64,000 nucleotides of DNA from Gammaproteobacteria bacterium (GTDB lineage: Bacteria > Pseudomonadota > Gammaproteobacteria > Acidiferrobacterales > Sulfurifustaceae), in contig JACQFZ010000017.1 of NCBI GenBank assembly GCA_016199745.1, forward strand, positions 62,001 to 126,000, given 5' to 3'. The position numbers and the translations under genes were made by a program. The notes beneath the pieces were generated by a model, which saw only the letters and a list, made by a program, of their open reading frames with translations, had not been told where the DNA came from and did not search any database. This document shows, piece after piece, positions 34,725-43,800 of the stretch (positions are counted from its first letter, which is position 1; each line of letters starts with the position of its first letter).

Positions 34725-35372
34725 ATGTTGAAAGAAGTCGAAGATGCAGTTTTGACCCAAGGCGTTATCCATGAGATAGGCGAGACCGAGCGCAACGATG
34801 GCTCGCGTGTGGTCGTCACCACGCCCCATGGGCTGCGTTCTGCGCGGGTGGCGCTATCATGCATGGTGCAACCGGCCTACGGCGATACGGTGTTGCTGGC
34901 CGTGCATCGGGCGGACGTATTCGTGCTTGCGGTTTTGGAACGAAACGTCGAAGCACCGATCGATGTGCGATTCGACAGATCGGTAAACTTGGCGATTAAA
35001 GGCGATTTGACGCTCGGCGCATCCGACCGTGTATCTATGAAGAGCGGCAACGAATTACAGCTTAAAGCTCGCAACGTAAATGTAAATGGTGAGGCAATCC
35101 AGATTACCGGCCAACGGGTCAACATTATCGGCAAGGCGTTCTGCTGGATCGCCGATACGCTTGAGAGTACCGCGCGCGTGATCAAACAGACCGCCGAGCT
35201 ATGGTCGGTGCATGCGCAGACGCATCAACGCAAAATCGAATCGATGGAGCTCGTACGCGTCGGTCATTTAGATCTACGGGCCGAGCACGTCGTCAATATC
35301 GGCGCAAGCCATACGATCGTGAAGTCGCGCGAGCTGGTCAAGATCAACGGCAAACAAATACAGGTAGGATGA
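34725..35372 (+). CDS. DUF3540 protein of vgrG1 cassette
   Basis: A 215-residue protein starting at ATG 34725 after GAGGAG. The N-terminal VLTQGVIHEIG and VTTPHGLRSARVALSCMVQP with YGDTVLLAVHRADVFVLAVL form an OB-like beta domain similar to the gp5 fold. The C-terminal half LTLGASDRVSMKSGNELQLK, followed by QITGQRVNIIG, is beta-helical and resembles the end of VgrG. DUF3540 proteins occur in T6SS loci and are thought to extend or adapt the spike. It ends three bases before the PAAR-like gene. Confidence 0.85.
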   Translation: MLKEVEDAVLTQGVIHEIGETERNDGSRVVVTTPHGLRSARVALSCMVQPAYGDTVLLAVHRADVFVLAVLERNVEAPIDVRFDRSVNLAIKGDLTLGASDRVSMKSGNELQLKARNVNVNGEAIQITGQRVNIIGKAFCWIADTLESTARVIKQTAELWSVHAQTHQRKIESMELVRVGHLDLRAEHVVNIGASHTIVKSRELVKINGKQIQVG

Positions 35373-35375
35373 GCC

Positions 35376-35765
35376 ATGTTCGGTAATTGCCAAAGGGGCG
35401 GTAGTGACGTCGCGTTTCCCGACGTTTGTTTGACTCCACCGACGCCGGTTCCAGTAACGTACCCAAATATTGCCAGCGGACCGATGGGAGTGCCAGGTGT
35501 TTACCACGTGATGTGGGGACTTGCGCCGGCTCATAACATGAGAACCGTCATTCCGCTAAGCAACGGCGACAACGCTGGAGTGGCGTTGGGTGTCGCATCC
35601 GGTATGGTCATGGGCCCGAGCCGGCACCTTACTGCGGCATATACCCTTCTGGTGGGCGGGATGCCGGCGACGCGCATGACCAGCATGTCGTTACAAAACA
35701 GCACCAACGCATCGGGTGTACGACTCTTTCCTAGCCAATTGAAGGTCGCGATCTTCGCGCCTTAG
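35376..35765 (+). CDS. DUF4150 PAAR-like tip protein
   Basis: A 129-residue protein with the DUF4150 pattern: DVAFPDVCLTPPTPVPVTYP followed by NIASG, a middle block SNGDNAGVALGVASGMVMGP with RHLTAAYTLLVGGMPATRMT. PAAR-like proteins form a cone that caps the VgrG tip. It has no C-terminal toxin extension, so the lethal cargo of this cassette is not obvious within it. It is the last gene in the vgrG1 cassette; a palindromic repeat lies just after its stop. Confidence 0.88.
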   Translation: MFGNCQRGGSDVAFPDVCLTPPTPVPVTYPNIASGPMGVPGVYHVMWGLAPAHNMRTVIPLSNGDNAGVALGVASGMVMGPSRHLTAAYTLLVGGMPATRMTSMSLQNSTNASGVRLFPSQLKVAIFAP

Positions 35766-35776
35766 AACAGTTCTCC

Positions 35777-35813
35777 CGTTCCCCTCTTCCGCAACGGCAG
35801 AGGGGAACTCGAG
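35777..35813. repeat. C/G-rich palindromic repeat, copy 8
   Basis: Arms TTCCCCTCTTCCG and its near complement CGGCAGAGGGGAA flank a short AAC-type loop. It is a diverged short form of the family and may end the vgrG1 cassette transcript. Confidence 0.65.
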
Positions 35814-35907
35814 TTTTTTAATTCCGCGTGAACCGTTAAGCGACAACAGCTCGCGACGTCAACGCCGTCCAACTCTTCCTTCTACCTATCCCATTCACTA
35901 ACGCAAT

Positions 35908-35973
35908 GTCAGTTGATGTCGCGTGATGTCACCCTGTGTCGTTTTGTGCGCTATGGAGCAATGGGAATATTCG
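35908..35973 (+). promoter_or_regulatory. Phased T6SS promoter element, copy 4
   Basis: GTC at 35908, 35918, 35928 and 35938, core GTCGTTTTGTGCG at 35938-35950, ten variable bases, then ATGGGAATATTCG at 35961. It is nearly identical to copy 3 over its first 43 bases. It lies 52 bases before the small membrane-protein gene at 36013. Confidence 0.75.
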
Positions 35974-36012
35974 ACGGGACTTCAAAGCGAACCATTGAAC
36001 AAGGAACGAACC

Positions 36013-36315
36013 ATGGTGGACATCACGATCGTCTTAACAGTGCATACGCTATTGGCGCTGATCGTCGTGCAGCTTTCGAGGAAGGCGGGGTACTCGGCGT
36101 GGCTCGGGCTGTTCGCTTTGTTTCCGGGACTTTCCGTTGGCATCCTGGTGTACCTGGCACTGTCGTCGTGGCCGGTGGGAAAAAAACTGGAACGATTTGC
36201 GCTGCTGCCACTACAAACGGCGCCAAAGGTGTTTCGGCCGTCGCTGCGGAATGTCTCAGCGAAGGAATTGCGCAAAGCCCATCAGCAGACACACCTCGCC
36301 AACGAGGGCTGGTAA
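36013..36315 (+). CDS. Small two-helix membrane protein before vgrG stub
   Basis: A 100-residue protein with two hydrophobic segments (TIVLTVHTLLALIVVQLS and AWLGLFALFPGLSVGILVYL) and a basic C-terminal tail rich in Lys and Arg. AAGGA lies before the ATG at 36013; the longer frame from 35923 begins within the promoter element. I do not recognise the family. It has its own phased promoter copy, followed by a truncated vgrG start, so it may be a surviving member of an older vgrG cassette. An envelope-located immunity or accessory role is possible. Confidence 0.65.
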   Translation: MVDITIVLTVHTLLALIVVQLSRKAGYSAWLGLFALFPGLSVGILVYLALSSWPVGKKLERFALLPLQTAPKVFRPSLRNVSAKELRKAHQQTHLANEGW

Positions 36316-36345
36316 GACTCGAAAAACAACGAAGGACGGTAACTC

Positions 36346-36522
36346 ATGGACGCAGTCGATCGAATCACACGAACCTTCGAGCTGACCACACCGCTTCCCA
36401 AAAAAGGTTTCATCTTTCCGACGCGATGTCCATTGATGTCGCGTCGTCTCCGCTCACGTCGTTTCGTGCCTGCGAGCTCCGTGGGAGCATGGTTACACGT
36501 TGACGGTTTGCCGAACCCATAA
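36346..36522 (+). pseudogene. Truncated vgrG 5' stub
   Basis: A short frame starts at ATG 36346 after GAAGGA and reads MDAVDRITRTFELTTPLP before homology ends near 36396. RTFELTTPL is the exact start of the gp27-like domain in both intact VgrGs. The rest (to 36522) runs through promoter element copy 5 and has no VgrG similarity. It looks like the relic of a vgrG gene cut off when the segment carrying copy 5 and vgrG2 was placed here. Confidence 0.7.
36428..36493 (+). promoter_or_regulatory. Phased T6SS promoter element, copy 5
   Basis: GTC at 36428, 36438 and 36458 (the 36448 unit has drifted to CTC), a degenerate core GTCGTTTCGTGCC at 36458-36470, ten variable bases, and GTGGGAGCATGGT at 36481. 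It precedes the vgrG2 start by 130 bases, the longest distance of the six. Confidence 0.65.
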
Positions 36523-36610
36523 ACATCGGCGCTCAACATTCTCGATTTCTTTATCAGGCCGCATCGTCATTGGATTGAATGCGCGCCATGCTTATGTGAG
36601 GGAGGTGGCA

Positions 36611-38947
36611 ATGGTTCAGCGCGGATTCGGAACAACACAGGTCTCGACTCAGGTCACAACGCCGACTACAACACAGGTCACGACACAGACCGCAGCGCAA
36701 CCCGCCATACAACGTGCGACAGGGTCCCGAACCACGAGCGCACCCACGCTATCGGCTCGTACGTTCGAGCTCACGACCCCGCTCGGCGCGAACGTATTAC
36801 TGTTCCATCACATGACCGTGACCGAGGAGCTCGGCCGGCTCGCCGATTACCAGCTCGATGCACTCAGCGAATCGGGTGACATCAATCCTGATGACATTCT
36901 CGGCAAGAGCGTCACCATCAAGATGGAACTGCCCGACGGCGGTGACCGTTATTTCTCGGCGTATGTCACCCGCTTCGGCCTGGTCGGCATGGAAGGCAGG
37001 TATCACAAATACCACGCGATCTTGAAACCGTGGCTATGGTTTCTCACGCGCACCCAGGACTGCCGCATCTATCAGAACAAAACCGCGCCGGAAATTATTA
37101 AAGAGGTGTTCGAGGAACACGAGGTTGCGAAGTACAAGCTGGAACTGACGGAGTCGTATCGCACGCGCGATTACTGCGTGCAGTATCGCGAGTCGGACTT
37201 CGACTTCATCAGCCGGCTGATGGAAGAAGAAGGCATCTACTACTATTTCGATCCGAGCGACAACCGCGACATGCTGGTGCTAACCGACAGCTACGCCGCG
37301 CACTCGTCGTTTCCGCATTACGAAGAGATTGCGTTTCTGCCCAAAGGTCAGTCGACACGTCCTGAACGCGAGTACATCGGCAATTGGGCTTGCGAGCGCG
37401 AGATTCGCCCCGGCAAATACGTACTGCACGATTTCGATTTCGAGAAACCCAGCGTTAATCTGGCGGCGCTTACCTCGTTGCAACGCAGCCATGGGCTCGC
37501 GGACTACGAGATCTTCGACTATCCCGGCTCGTACACCAACCGCGAAGACGGCGAAAAATATGCGCGCATTCGCATGGAAGAGCTACAGGCACGTCACGAG
37601 TTGGTGAACGCGGACAGCAACGCACGCGGTGTGGCCGTCGGCCGTTTATTTAAGCTCACTGGACATCCGCGCAGCGATCAGAACCGCGAGTACTTGGTGG
37701 TCAAGGCAAGCTTCGAGTTGCACGGCCAAAATTATGAAACCGGTGCCTCGGACGGCGCGAGCTTCAGCGCTCACCTCACCGGCCTGCACAGCCAACAACC
37801 GTTTCGCACGAAGCAGACGACGACGCGGCCGGCCGTGCAGGGACCGCAGACGGCGATCGTAGTCGGACCAGCGGGCGAAGAAATCTACACGGACGATCAC
37901 GGCCGCGTAAAAGTTCAGTTTCATTGGGACCGCTACGGCCAATCCAACGAGAACAGCTCGTGCTGGATGCGCGTGTCGCAACCGTGGGCCGGCAAGGGCT
38001 GGGGCGCAGTGAGCACGCCACGCATCGGTCAGGAAGTGATCGTTGATTTTCTCGAGGGGGATCCGGATCGGCCGATCATCACCGGCCGCGTGTTCAACGC
38101 CGACCAAAAAGTCCCGCACGGCGGCGTCATCAGCGGACTGAAATCGCAGACGCACAAGGGCCAGGGCAGCAACGAGATGACGATGGACGACACCGCCGGC
38201 GCGGAGAAGCTCAATCTCCTCGGTCAACACGATATGCAGATGAGGGCCGGTAACGATCAGTCAAATTGGGTGGGAAACAACCAGTCCGACTTCGTACAGG
38301 GCCAACGATCGAGTGTCATCGCGACCGGCGACGACTCGACCACCGTGACGACCGGCATGAGCGTGCTCACTGCCAACAAAGACATCGTACACACGTCGTT
38401 GGCCGGCAATTATCAACTCAACGTCCCCGTCGGCGCGCACGCGGTCATGGTCAAGAACGACAGCACGCGCACGGTGGAAACCGGCAACGACATCCTCAAG
38501 GTGTTGGCCGGCATGCAAGATGAAACGATTCAGCTGGGCGCCTCGCTCACAGTCAAATCCGGCCCACGCTCGGTAAAAGCGACGGGCGGCGACTATACGG
38601 CGGAATCCACGGACGGCAACGCCTCAATCACCGCGGCAAAAACGGCCAAGCTCGTTGGTAAGGGCGAACTGGGAGCACTCGTGGACGGCAAGCCGCATGC
38701 GGAGCTGCATGGAGAACCGACAGCCACCGTCAGCTCCACCGACACGACCGAAATCAAGGGAAACAACAAAGTCAACATCGGGCCCAAGGAAGTCTTCATC
38801 GACGGCAGCACCAAAGTCGTCGTAGCCAGCGGCCAATCCTGTTCGGTGACGGTCGAGCCCTCAAAGGTCTCGCTACAGTCCTCGGGCGGCTCGATCGTCC
38901 TCGACTCGAGCGGCATCCATCTTACCGGGATGATTCACCACAACTGA
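36611..38947 (+). CDS. vgrG: T6SS spike protein VgrG2
   Basis: From ATG 36611 (GGGAGG seven bases upstream) the protein has 778 residues. A Thr/Gln-rich extension of about 50 residues (TTQVSTQVTTPTTTQVTTQT) precedes the usual TFELTTPLGANVLLFHHMTV, an addition missing from VgrG1. The gp27- and gp5-like parts are very close to VgrG1 up to EVIVDFLEGDPDRPIITGRV, after which the sequences differ. The C-terminal half has repeated beta-helix units (NWVGNNQSDFVQGQRSSVIA) and ends in GGSIVLDSSGIHLTGMIHHN, a DUF2345-type spike end. It heads the cassette that carries the RHS effector. Confidence 0.94.
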   Translation: MVQRGFGTTQVSTQVTTPTTTQVTTQTAAQPAIQRATGSRTTSAPTLSARTFELTTPLGANVLLFHHMTVTEELGRLADYQLDALSESGDINPDDILGKSVTIKMELPDGGDRYFSAYVTRFGLVGMEGRYHKYHAILKPWLWFLTRTQDCRIYQNKTAPEIIKEVFEEHEVAKYKLELTESYRTRDYCVQYRESDFDFISRLMEEEGIYYYFDPSDNRDMLVLTDSYAAHSSFPHYEEIAFLPKGQSTRPEREYIGNWACEREIRPGKYVLHDFDFEKPSVNLAALTSLQRSHGLADYEIFDYPGSYTNREDGEKYARIRMEELQARHELVNADSNARGVAVGRLFKLTGHPRSDQNREYLVVKASFELHGQNYETGASDGASFSAHLTGLHSQQPFRTKQTTTRPAVQGPQTAIVVGPAGEEIYTDDHGRVKVQFHWDRYGQSNENSSCWMRVSQPWAGKGWGAVSTPRIGQEVIVDFLEGDPDRPIITGRVFNADQKVPHGGVISGLKSQTHKGQGSNEMTMDDTAGAEKLNLLGQHDMQMRAGNDQSNWVGNNQSDFVQGQRSSVIATGDDSTTVTTGMSVLTANKDIVHTSLAGNYQLNVPVGAHAVMVKNDSTRTVETGNDILKVLAGMQDETIQLGASLTVKSGPRSVKATGGDYTAESTDGNASITAAKTAKLVGKGELGALVDGKPHAELHGEPTATVSSTDTTEIKGNNKVNIGPKEVFIDGSTKVVVASGQSCSVTVEPSKVSLQSSGGSIVLDSSGIHLTGMIHHN

Positions 38948-38973
38948 TGAAACCGCCAACCAAGGAACCCCTC

Positions 38974-39585
38974 ATGTCATTTGACACGGAACAACTAGCA
39001 ACGCACGCCGAGCAAGAGACCGACGTCCCGTCGTTGCGCCAGTTGCTGCTGGCACGTCCTTCCCAGAAAACGGCAGCGGCGACGACGTCGCAACCGTTAC
39101 TGGGTGAAGTACTAGACACGCACCACCCCGATTTTCGTAACCACGTGTTCGTGCGTTGGACCGACGACGCCGGCCACACCACCGAGCGTTGGCTGAAGTA
39201 CGTGCGTGGTGCGACACCCGACAAAGGCGATCGCGTATTGCTCACGCAGCCCGGCAACTGGCCGGAGAAGCTCGTGACCGCGATCGTGGATTGTGCCGCG
39301 CCCAAGGAGCCGATCCGCGAGAACACCGAGGCGAGCCACTTGCTGCAATTAGAGCAAGACAAATGCCTACGCGTCGTTGATGCCAACGATCGACCGGTCG
39401 TCGAGATTTACTCCGGCAGCAGCGGTCCGGTGGTGCGACTGGTGAACGACGGCGTCGATATCGAAGTCCCGGGCAAGCTGCGGCTCAAGGCCGAGACGCT
39501 CGAATTCGTCGGCGGTCAGGGCGGCGTCGATATCCGCACCGAGGCGGACACCATCGTCAGAAGCCGCTTCGTTCGTCTCAACTGA
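38974..39585 (+). CDS. DUF6484-like VgrG-associated protein
   Basis: A 203-residue protein from ATG 38974 with AAGGA eight bases upstream; an ATG at 38947 overlapping the vgrG2 stop lacks a ribosome binding site. The core LLGEVLDTHHPDFRNHVFVR, with WLKYVRGATPDKGDRVLLTQ, resembles the OB-like DUF6484 domain, and the C-terminal PVVEIYSGSSGPVVRLVNDG continues as a beta-helix like the VgrG end. It sits between vgrG2 and the TPR gene (15-base gap), so an adaptor or spike-extension role in delivering the RHS protein is likely. Family assignment is moderate. Confidence 0.7.
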   Translation: MSFDTEQLATHAEQETDVPSLRQLLLARPSQKTAAATTSQPLLGEVLDTHHPDFRNHVFVRWTDDAGHTTERWLKYVRGATPDKGDRVLLTQPGNWPEKLVTAIVDCAAPKEPIRENTEASHLLQLEQDKCLRVVDANDRPVVEIYSGSSGPVVRLVNDGVDIEVPGKLRLKAETLEFVGGQGGVDIRTEADTIVRSRFVRLN

Positions 39586-39600
39586 GATCGGGACCGACAC

Positions 39601-40896
39601 ATGCGCCGCGAGTACGTTGCAATGGAATCGGCGATGCGCGAGTTCATCGAGCAGCCCGACTATCCGACGCTGGTGATCAATTGCTCAGACGCTGATCTGG
39701 CAATGCCGCTAGCCGCCGTGAAGAGCTGGGATTCGCAATGGCCGAATCACTTCTTTCTGCTGTTTCCATTCGAATGCGTCGATGCCACGAGTTACTTACA
39801 AAAATGCATGGACGCATTGACTGCGCAAATCGACAAGGTCAACGCGCAGCGCACCGCGGACGGAGTCGACCGTTGGCCGCCGTTGCCGTTGCTATGCAAC
39901 GACGCGCGACAACCACTCCCCAAGCGCGTTCGTATCGCCGTCGAGTATGTGCATCGCGTCGCCAGCGAGTACGGTGACATCGTCTGGATCTTCTGTCCGG
40001 TCACGATTAGCGACGTCACCGGTTACAAAACATTGATCGCCGGCCTGCTGGCGCTCGACGGCGTCGATGACTGGATGGAAGGTCACCGGTTCTTAGTGCG
40101 CGACAACCGTACCCAACCGTTTCTGTTACCGGAACTCGCGCGCGAAAAAACTCAAAACACCCTGACGATCGACGTCGATTTCTCCGGACCCAAAGCGGCG
40201 GACAGCTTGGTAAAAACGATAAACAATCCGGATATCCCGGTCGCGGAACGGATACTGGCGCTGACCCAAGTCGCGGCGCTCGATCTCGCGTACAAACGTT
40301 ACGATCAGGCGTTCGAAAAATATGCGTTGTTGCACGCCTACCACGTGCAGCAAAAAGATGCCGTCGGCCAAGCGCTAGCGTTGGCCGGCGCCGGCGACGT
40401 GGCAATGCAGCGCAACCAACTGGAAGAGGCAAGGAAGCGATACCAGCAAAGCCTGGCGGTCGCCGTACCGGAAAAAAATCTCGCGGTGTTGCTGAATCTC
40501 TTGAGCGGCGCTGGCGAGTGCTGCTTGCGTTTGAAGGAGTTCGCCGAGGCCGAAGGCTACTTCGATTTCGCCAACCGCTGCGCCGGCAAACTGGTCAACT
40601 TGTCGGCCAAGATTCAATCGATGGAAAAGCTCGGCCTCGCGCAACTCGGCTGCCGGAAGACGACCGAAGCGATTCAAACGTGGCGCGATGCCAAGGATCT
40701 GTGTCAGCGGTACGACTGCATCGAACAGCAAGAGTCGTTGCTGGGTCACCTGATCGGCGTGTACCGAACCCTCGACATGCCGGACGAAGTGCGCAAGCTC
40801 GAACGCGAACGGACAGCGCTAGCGGCATCGCCACTGCGTCGCGACATGACGGCACACGATTGCAATGCGAGCCACGCGCACGGAGGTCATTCATGA
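39601..40896 (+). CDS. TPR-containing putative RHS adaptor
   Basis: A 431-residue cytoplasmic protein without signal peptide or membrane segment. The N-terminal about 200 residues (LVINCSDADLAMPLAAVKSW and NHFFLLFPFECVDATSYLQ) form an unassigned alpha/beta domain. The C-terminal half holds tetratricopeptide-type helix pairs, for example AALDLAYKRYDQAFEKYALL and LEEARKRYQQSLAVAVPEKN, where Ala/Gly/Tyr/Phe occupy TPR positions. It ends in a His/Gly/Ser tail. The stop overlaps the RHS start (ATGA), so it is made together with it. No EagR (DUF1795) chaperone gene is present, so this protein is the best candidate for the RHS-specific adaptor or chaperone. Confidence 0.75.
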   Translation: MRREYVAMESAMREFIEQPDYPTLVINCSDADLAMPLAAVKSWDSQWPNHFFLLFPFECVDATSYLQKCMDALTAQIDKVNAQRTADGVDRWPPLPLLCNDARQPLPKRVRIAVEYVHRVASEYGDIVWIFCPVTISDVTGYKTLIAGLLALDGVDDWMEGHRFLVRDNRTQPFLLPELAREKTQNTLTIDVDFSGPKAADSLVKTINNPDIPVAERILALTQVAALDLAYKRYDQAFEKYALLHAYHVQQKDAVGQALALAGAGDVAMQRNQLEEARKRYQQSLAVAVPEKNLAVLLNLLSGAGECCLRLKEFAEAEGYFDFANRCAGKLVNLSAKIQSMEKLGLAQLGCRKTTEAIQTWRDAKDLCQRYDCIEQQESLLGHLIGVYRTLDMPDEVRKLERERTALAASPLRRDMTAHDCNASHAHGGHS

Positions 40897-43800
40897 CGCC
40901 GAGCGATAGGCTGCAACCGCCGGATAAATCGCAACCGGCAAAGCCATTGATCGCACCGACCGGCTTGGCCAGCGTGGACGCAATGTCGAGCGTCGTCAAC
41001 AACACGGCGCAACCGTTCCAAGAAGGACCAGATCCAAAACAAGGCACGGTCGGCGAGATCAGTCACGGCGTGAATGCGGGGCTCGCCGTCGTCGGTTTTA
41101 TTCCCGAATTGCTCAATACCGGCCTGTCCGTCGCGGTTGACCCACTGGCGAAACTTCTGCCCGGCATGCCGGCGGCGTTCGTGATGGTGCCACATTTGGG
41201 TTTTCCCCATGCGCACCTTCATCCGCCGAGCACCGGGGTTCCGCTGCCAAGCATCGGCTGGACCGTGGGCGCTGGCAGCGTGAACGTTTTAGTCAGCGGG
41301 TTGCCAGGCGTACGCGCCGGCGATTTGGGTTGCGCGCCAACTTGCGGCGGCTTGTACCCGCTTTATGGCATCTTTACCGGATCGAGCAATACGTTCTTCG
41401 CCGGCGCACGCGTCGCGCGCATGGGGTTAGACATCACACTCCACTGCAATCCGTTGTCCCATGTCGGCAAGTTGGGTGCCGCCCTGGGCTTGGTCGGCGC
41501 CGCCGCCGGCGGGCTTTCCGCGGCCGCGGAAGGCGCGGGCGGTGACACCACCGCGGCGATCGTGGACGGTGCGCAAGCGGCCGCGGACGCGATAACAGCC
41601 GCGCTCAGCTTCATGCTCGGCCTGGATCCCGGCGTCCCACCGGGCTTCGGCATTTTACTGCTCGGCAATCCGACCGTGTTGGTCGGCGGCTTCCCGCTGC
41701 CGGATGCGATGGATCTCTTGGGCGGATTGGGCAAACCGAAAAAGCCGAAGAAGCCGAAGAAGCCGAAACACGAGGGCGAGAATTCAAAATGCCAAAACCC
41801 GGGCGAGCCGATCGATCCGGTCACCGGCGCCAGCACCAATGACTTTCACGACTATGACGATGCTGGGCCATTGCCTTTCAAATGGGATCGCTACTACTAC
41901 AGCGATTGGCACGATCAGGACGGTCCCCTCGGCTTCGGCTTTCGCCACTACTACCAACTCGAGCTGCGGCTGCTGCGCACACGCGCGATCTTTATCAATG
42001 GCGAAAACCGCAAGTACAAATTTTCACGCTACGAAGGCGGAACCTACGGCGGCGTCTTTGGGGGATTCGAATTGGAGCAGCGCGATGAATGTCGGTTCGT
42101 GCTGAAACACAACATCATGGGCAACATGGGATTCGTCCGCGCCAATCCCAATGATTCCTCAGCCCGCCTCGTCAGCTCAGTCACAAAAAAAATTCGCAGC
42201 GACTTTCACTACGACCAGCACGGCCGACTCGACCGCATTACGCAGACTCCGCTCGACGAGAACGATTTACATGCCGTGTCGACCTGGCTACGCCACGACC
42301 AAAATAACCACGTGGTCGAGGTGGCACGCGGCCCGACCGAAGAAACCGCAGCAGTCATCGCCCGCTACGACTACAACGCTGCCGGCTGCTTGGCCACGTG
42401 GCGCGATCCACTCGGCGCCAGTGCCACGTATGACTACGACGACAACCGACGCATGACGCGCGTCGGCGACCGCAACGGCTACTCCTTCTACTACAAATAC
42501 GATGGCGAAGGCCGGTGCATCGCCAGCGCTGGCCAAGACAAGCTCTGGCTGGTGCGTCTCGAATACCAACCCGGCCGCACGCTCGTGACTGAAGCTGATG
42601 GTGGCAAGTGGACGTTCATCTACAACGAGCTCGGCACGATCACACGCATCGTCGATCCCTACGGCGGCGTACGCCAGCGTGTTCTCGGCGATGACGGCCG
42701 CGTCATCGAAGAAATCGACTCCGGCGGTCGCGCGTTGCGTTGGCTCTATGACGAACGCGGCCAGAACACTGGACGCGTAGATCGTTGGGGCAACCAGTGG
42801 CCGACCATCGACGAAGCACCGAACCTGCCGAACCCATTGGCACACCAAGTGCCGACGACGCCGCTCGGCCTGCAATGGGGCGACATCAAAAAGCTGCGCC
42901 CGGCGGAATTCTTTGCCATGCCCAAAGGACTCCCTGCCCGCGCCTACCAAGCGCTGGCGCAGCCAGAACCGGTCAACCAAGAACCGCAGAAAAAACGCGA
43001 CGCTGCTGGGCGCATAATCGAGGAAATAGACATCGATGGCCGCAGTGAGCAGTATCGACACGACGCCGCCGGCAACGTCGTTCGCTTCAAGGATAAGGAC
43101 GGCCGTGAATATAACTACCGCACCGCCTCATGGAACCTGCGCGGCACTGAAACCGATCCGCTCGGTAACACCGTTACTTACGGATATACCCGCCGCGAGA
43201 AGATCTCGAGAATCATCGACGCCAACGGCAACGAGAGCCGATATACCTATGATTATAAGGACCGACTTATCAGCGTGACGCGTCACGGTGTGATTCGCGA
43301 GATCTACACCTATGACGAGGGCGACCGGCTGATCGAAAAACGCGATGGCGACGGCAATGTGCTGCTGCAATTCGAGGTCGGCAACAACGGTCTGCATAGC
43401 AAACGAGTCCTCGCTTCTGGCGAAGTTCATAGTTTCGAGCACGACGTTCATGGAAATTTTACCAAGGCGTCGACGGATAAATATGATGTCAGGCTGTCAC
43501 GCGACTGGCGCGGACGCAGGACCTCGGACTTGCGCGACGGCCGCGGCATCAGGCATACATACCACGGCAATCATTTAGTTGCGACAGAGTATTTCGATCG
43601 CTTTGTAGTCAACTATGAACTCGTCCCCACGGGTGATGTGTTGATCCACACCCCGGATGGCGGCACTCACCGCATTCAGCGCGCTGCCGACGGCCGGATA
43701 CTGACCAAACTTGCCAACGGCACCAACGAGCTACGCCGATATGACCGCGACTATCGCTGCACCAGCCGGATAAATTGGCGCGAAGGAAATCCGGATCGAG

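Noticed and set aside
40518-40892. N-terminal extension of the RHS frame
   Set aside because: It lies wholly inside the TPR gene in another frame. The start at 40893 has a ribosome binding site and overlaps the TPR stop.
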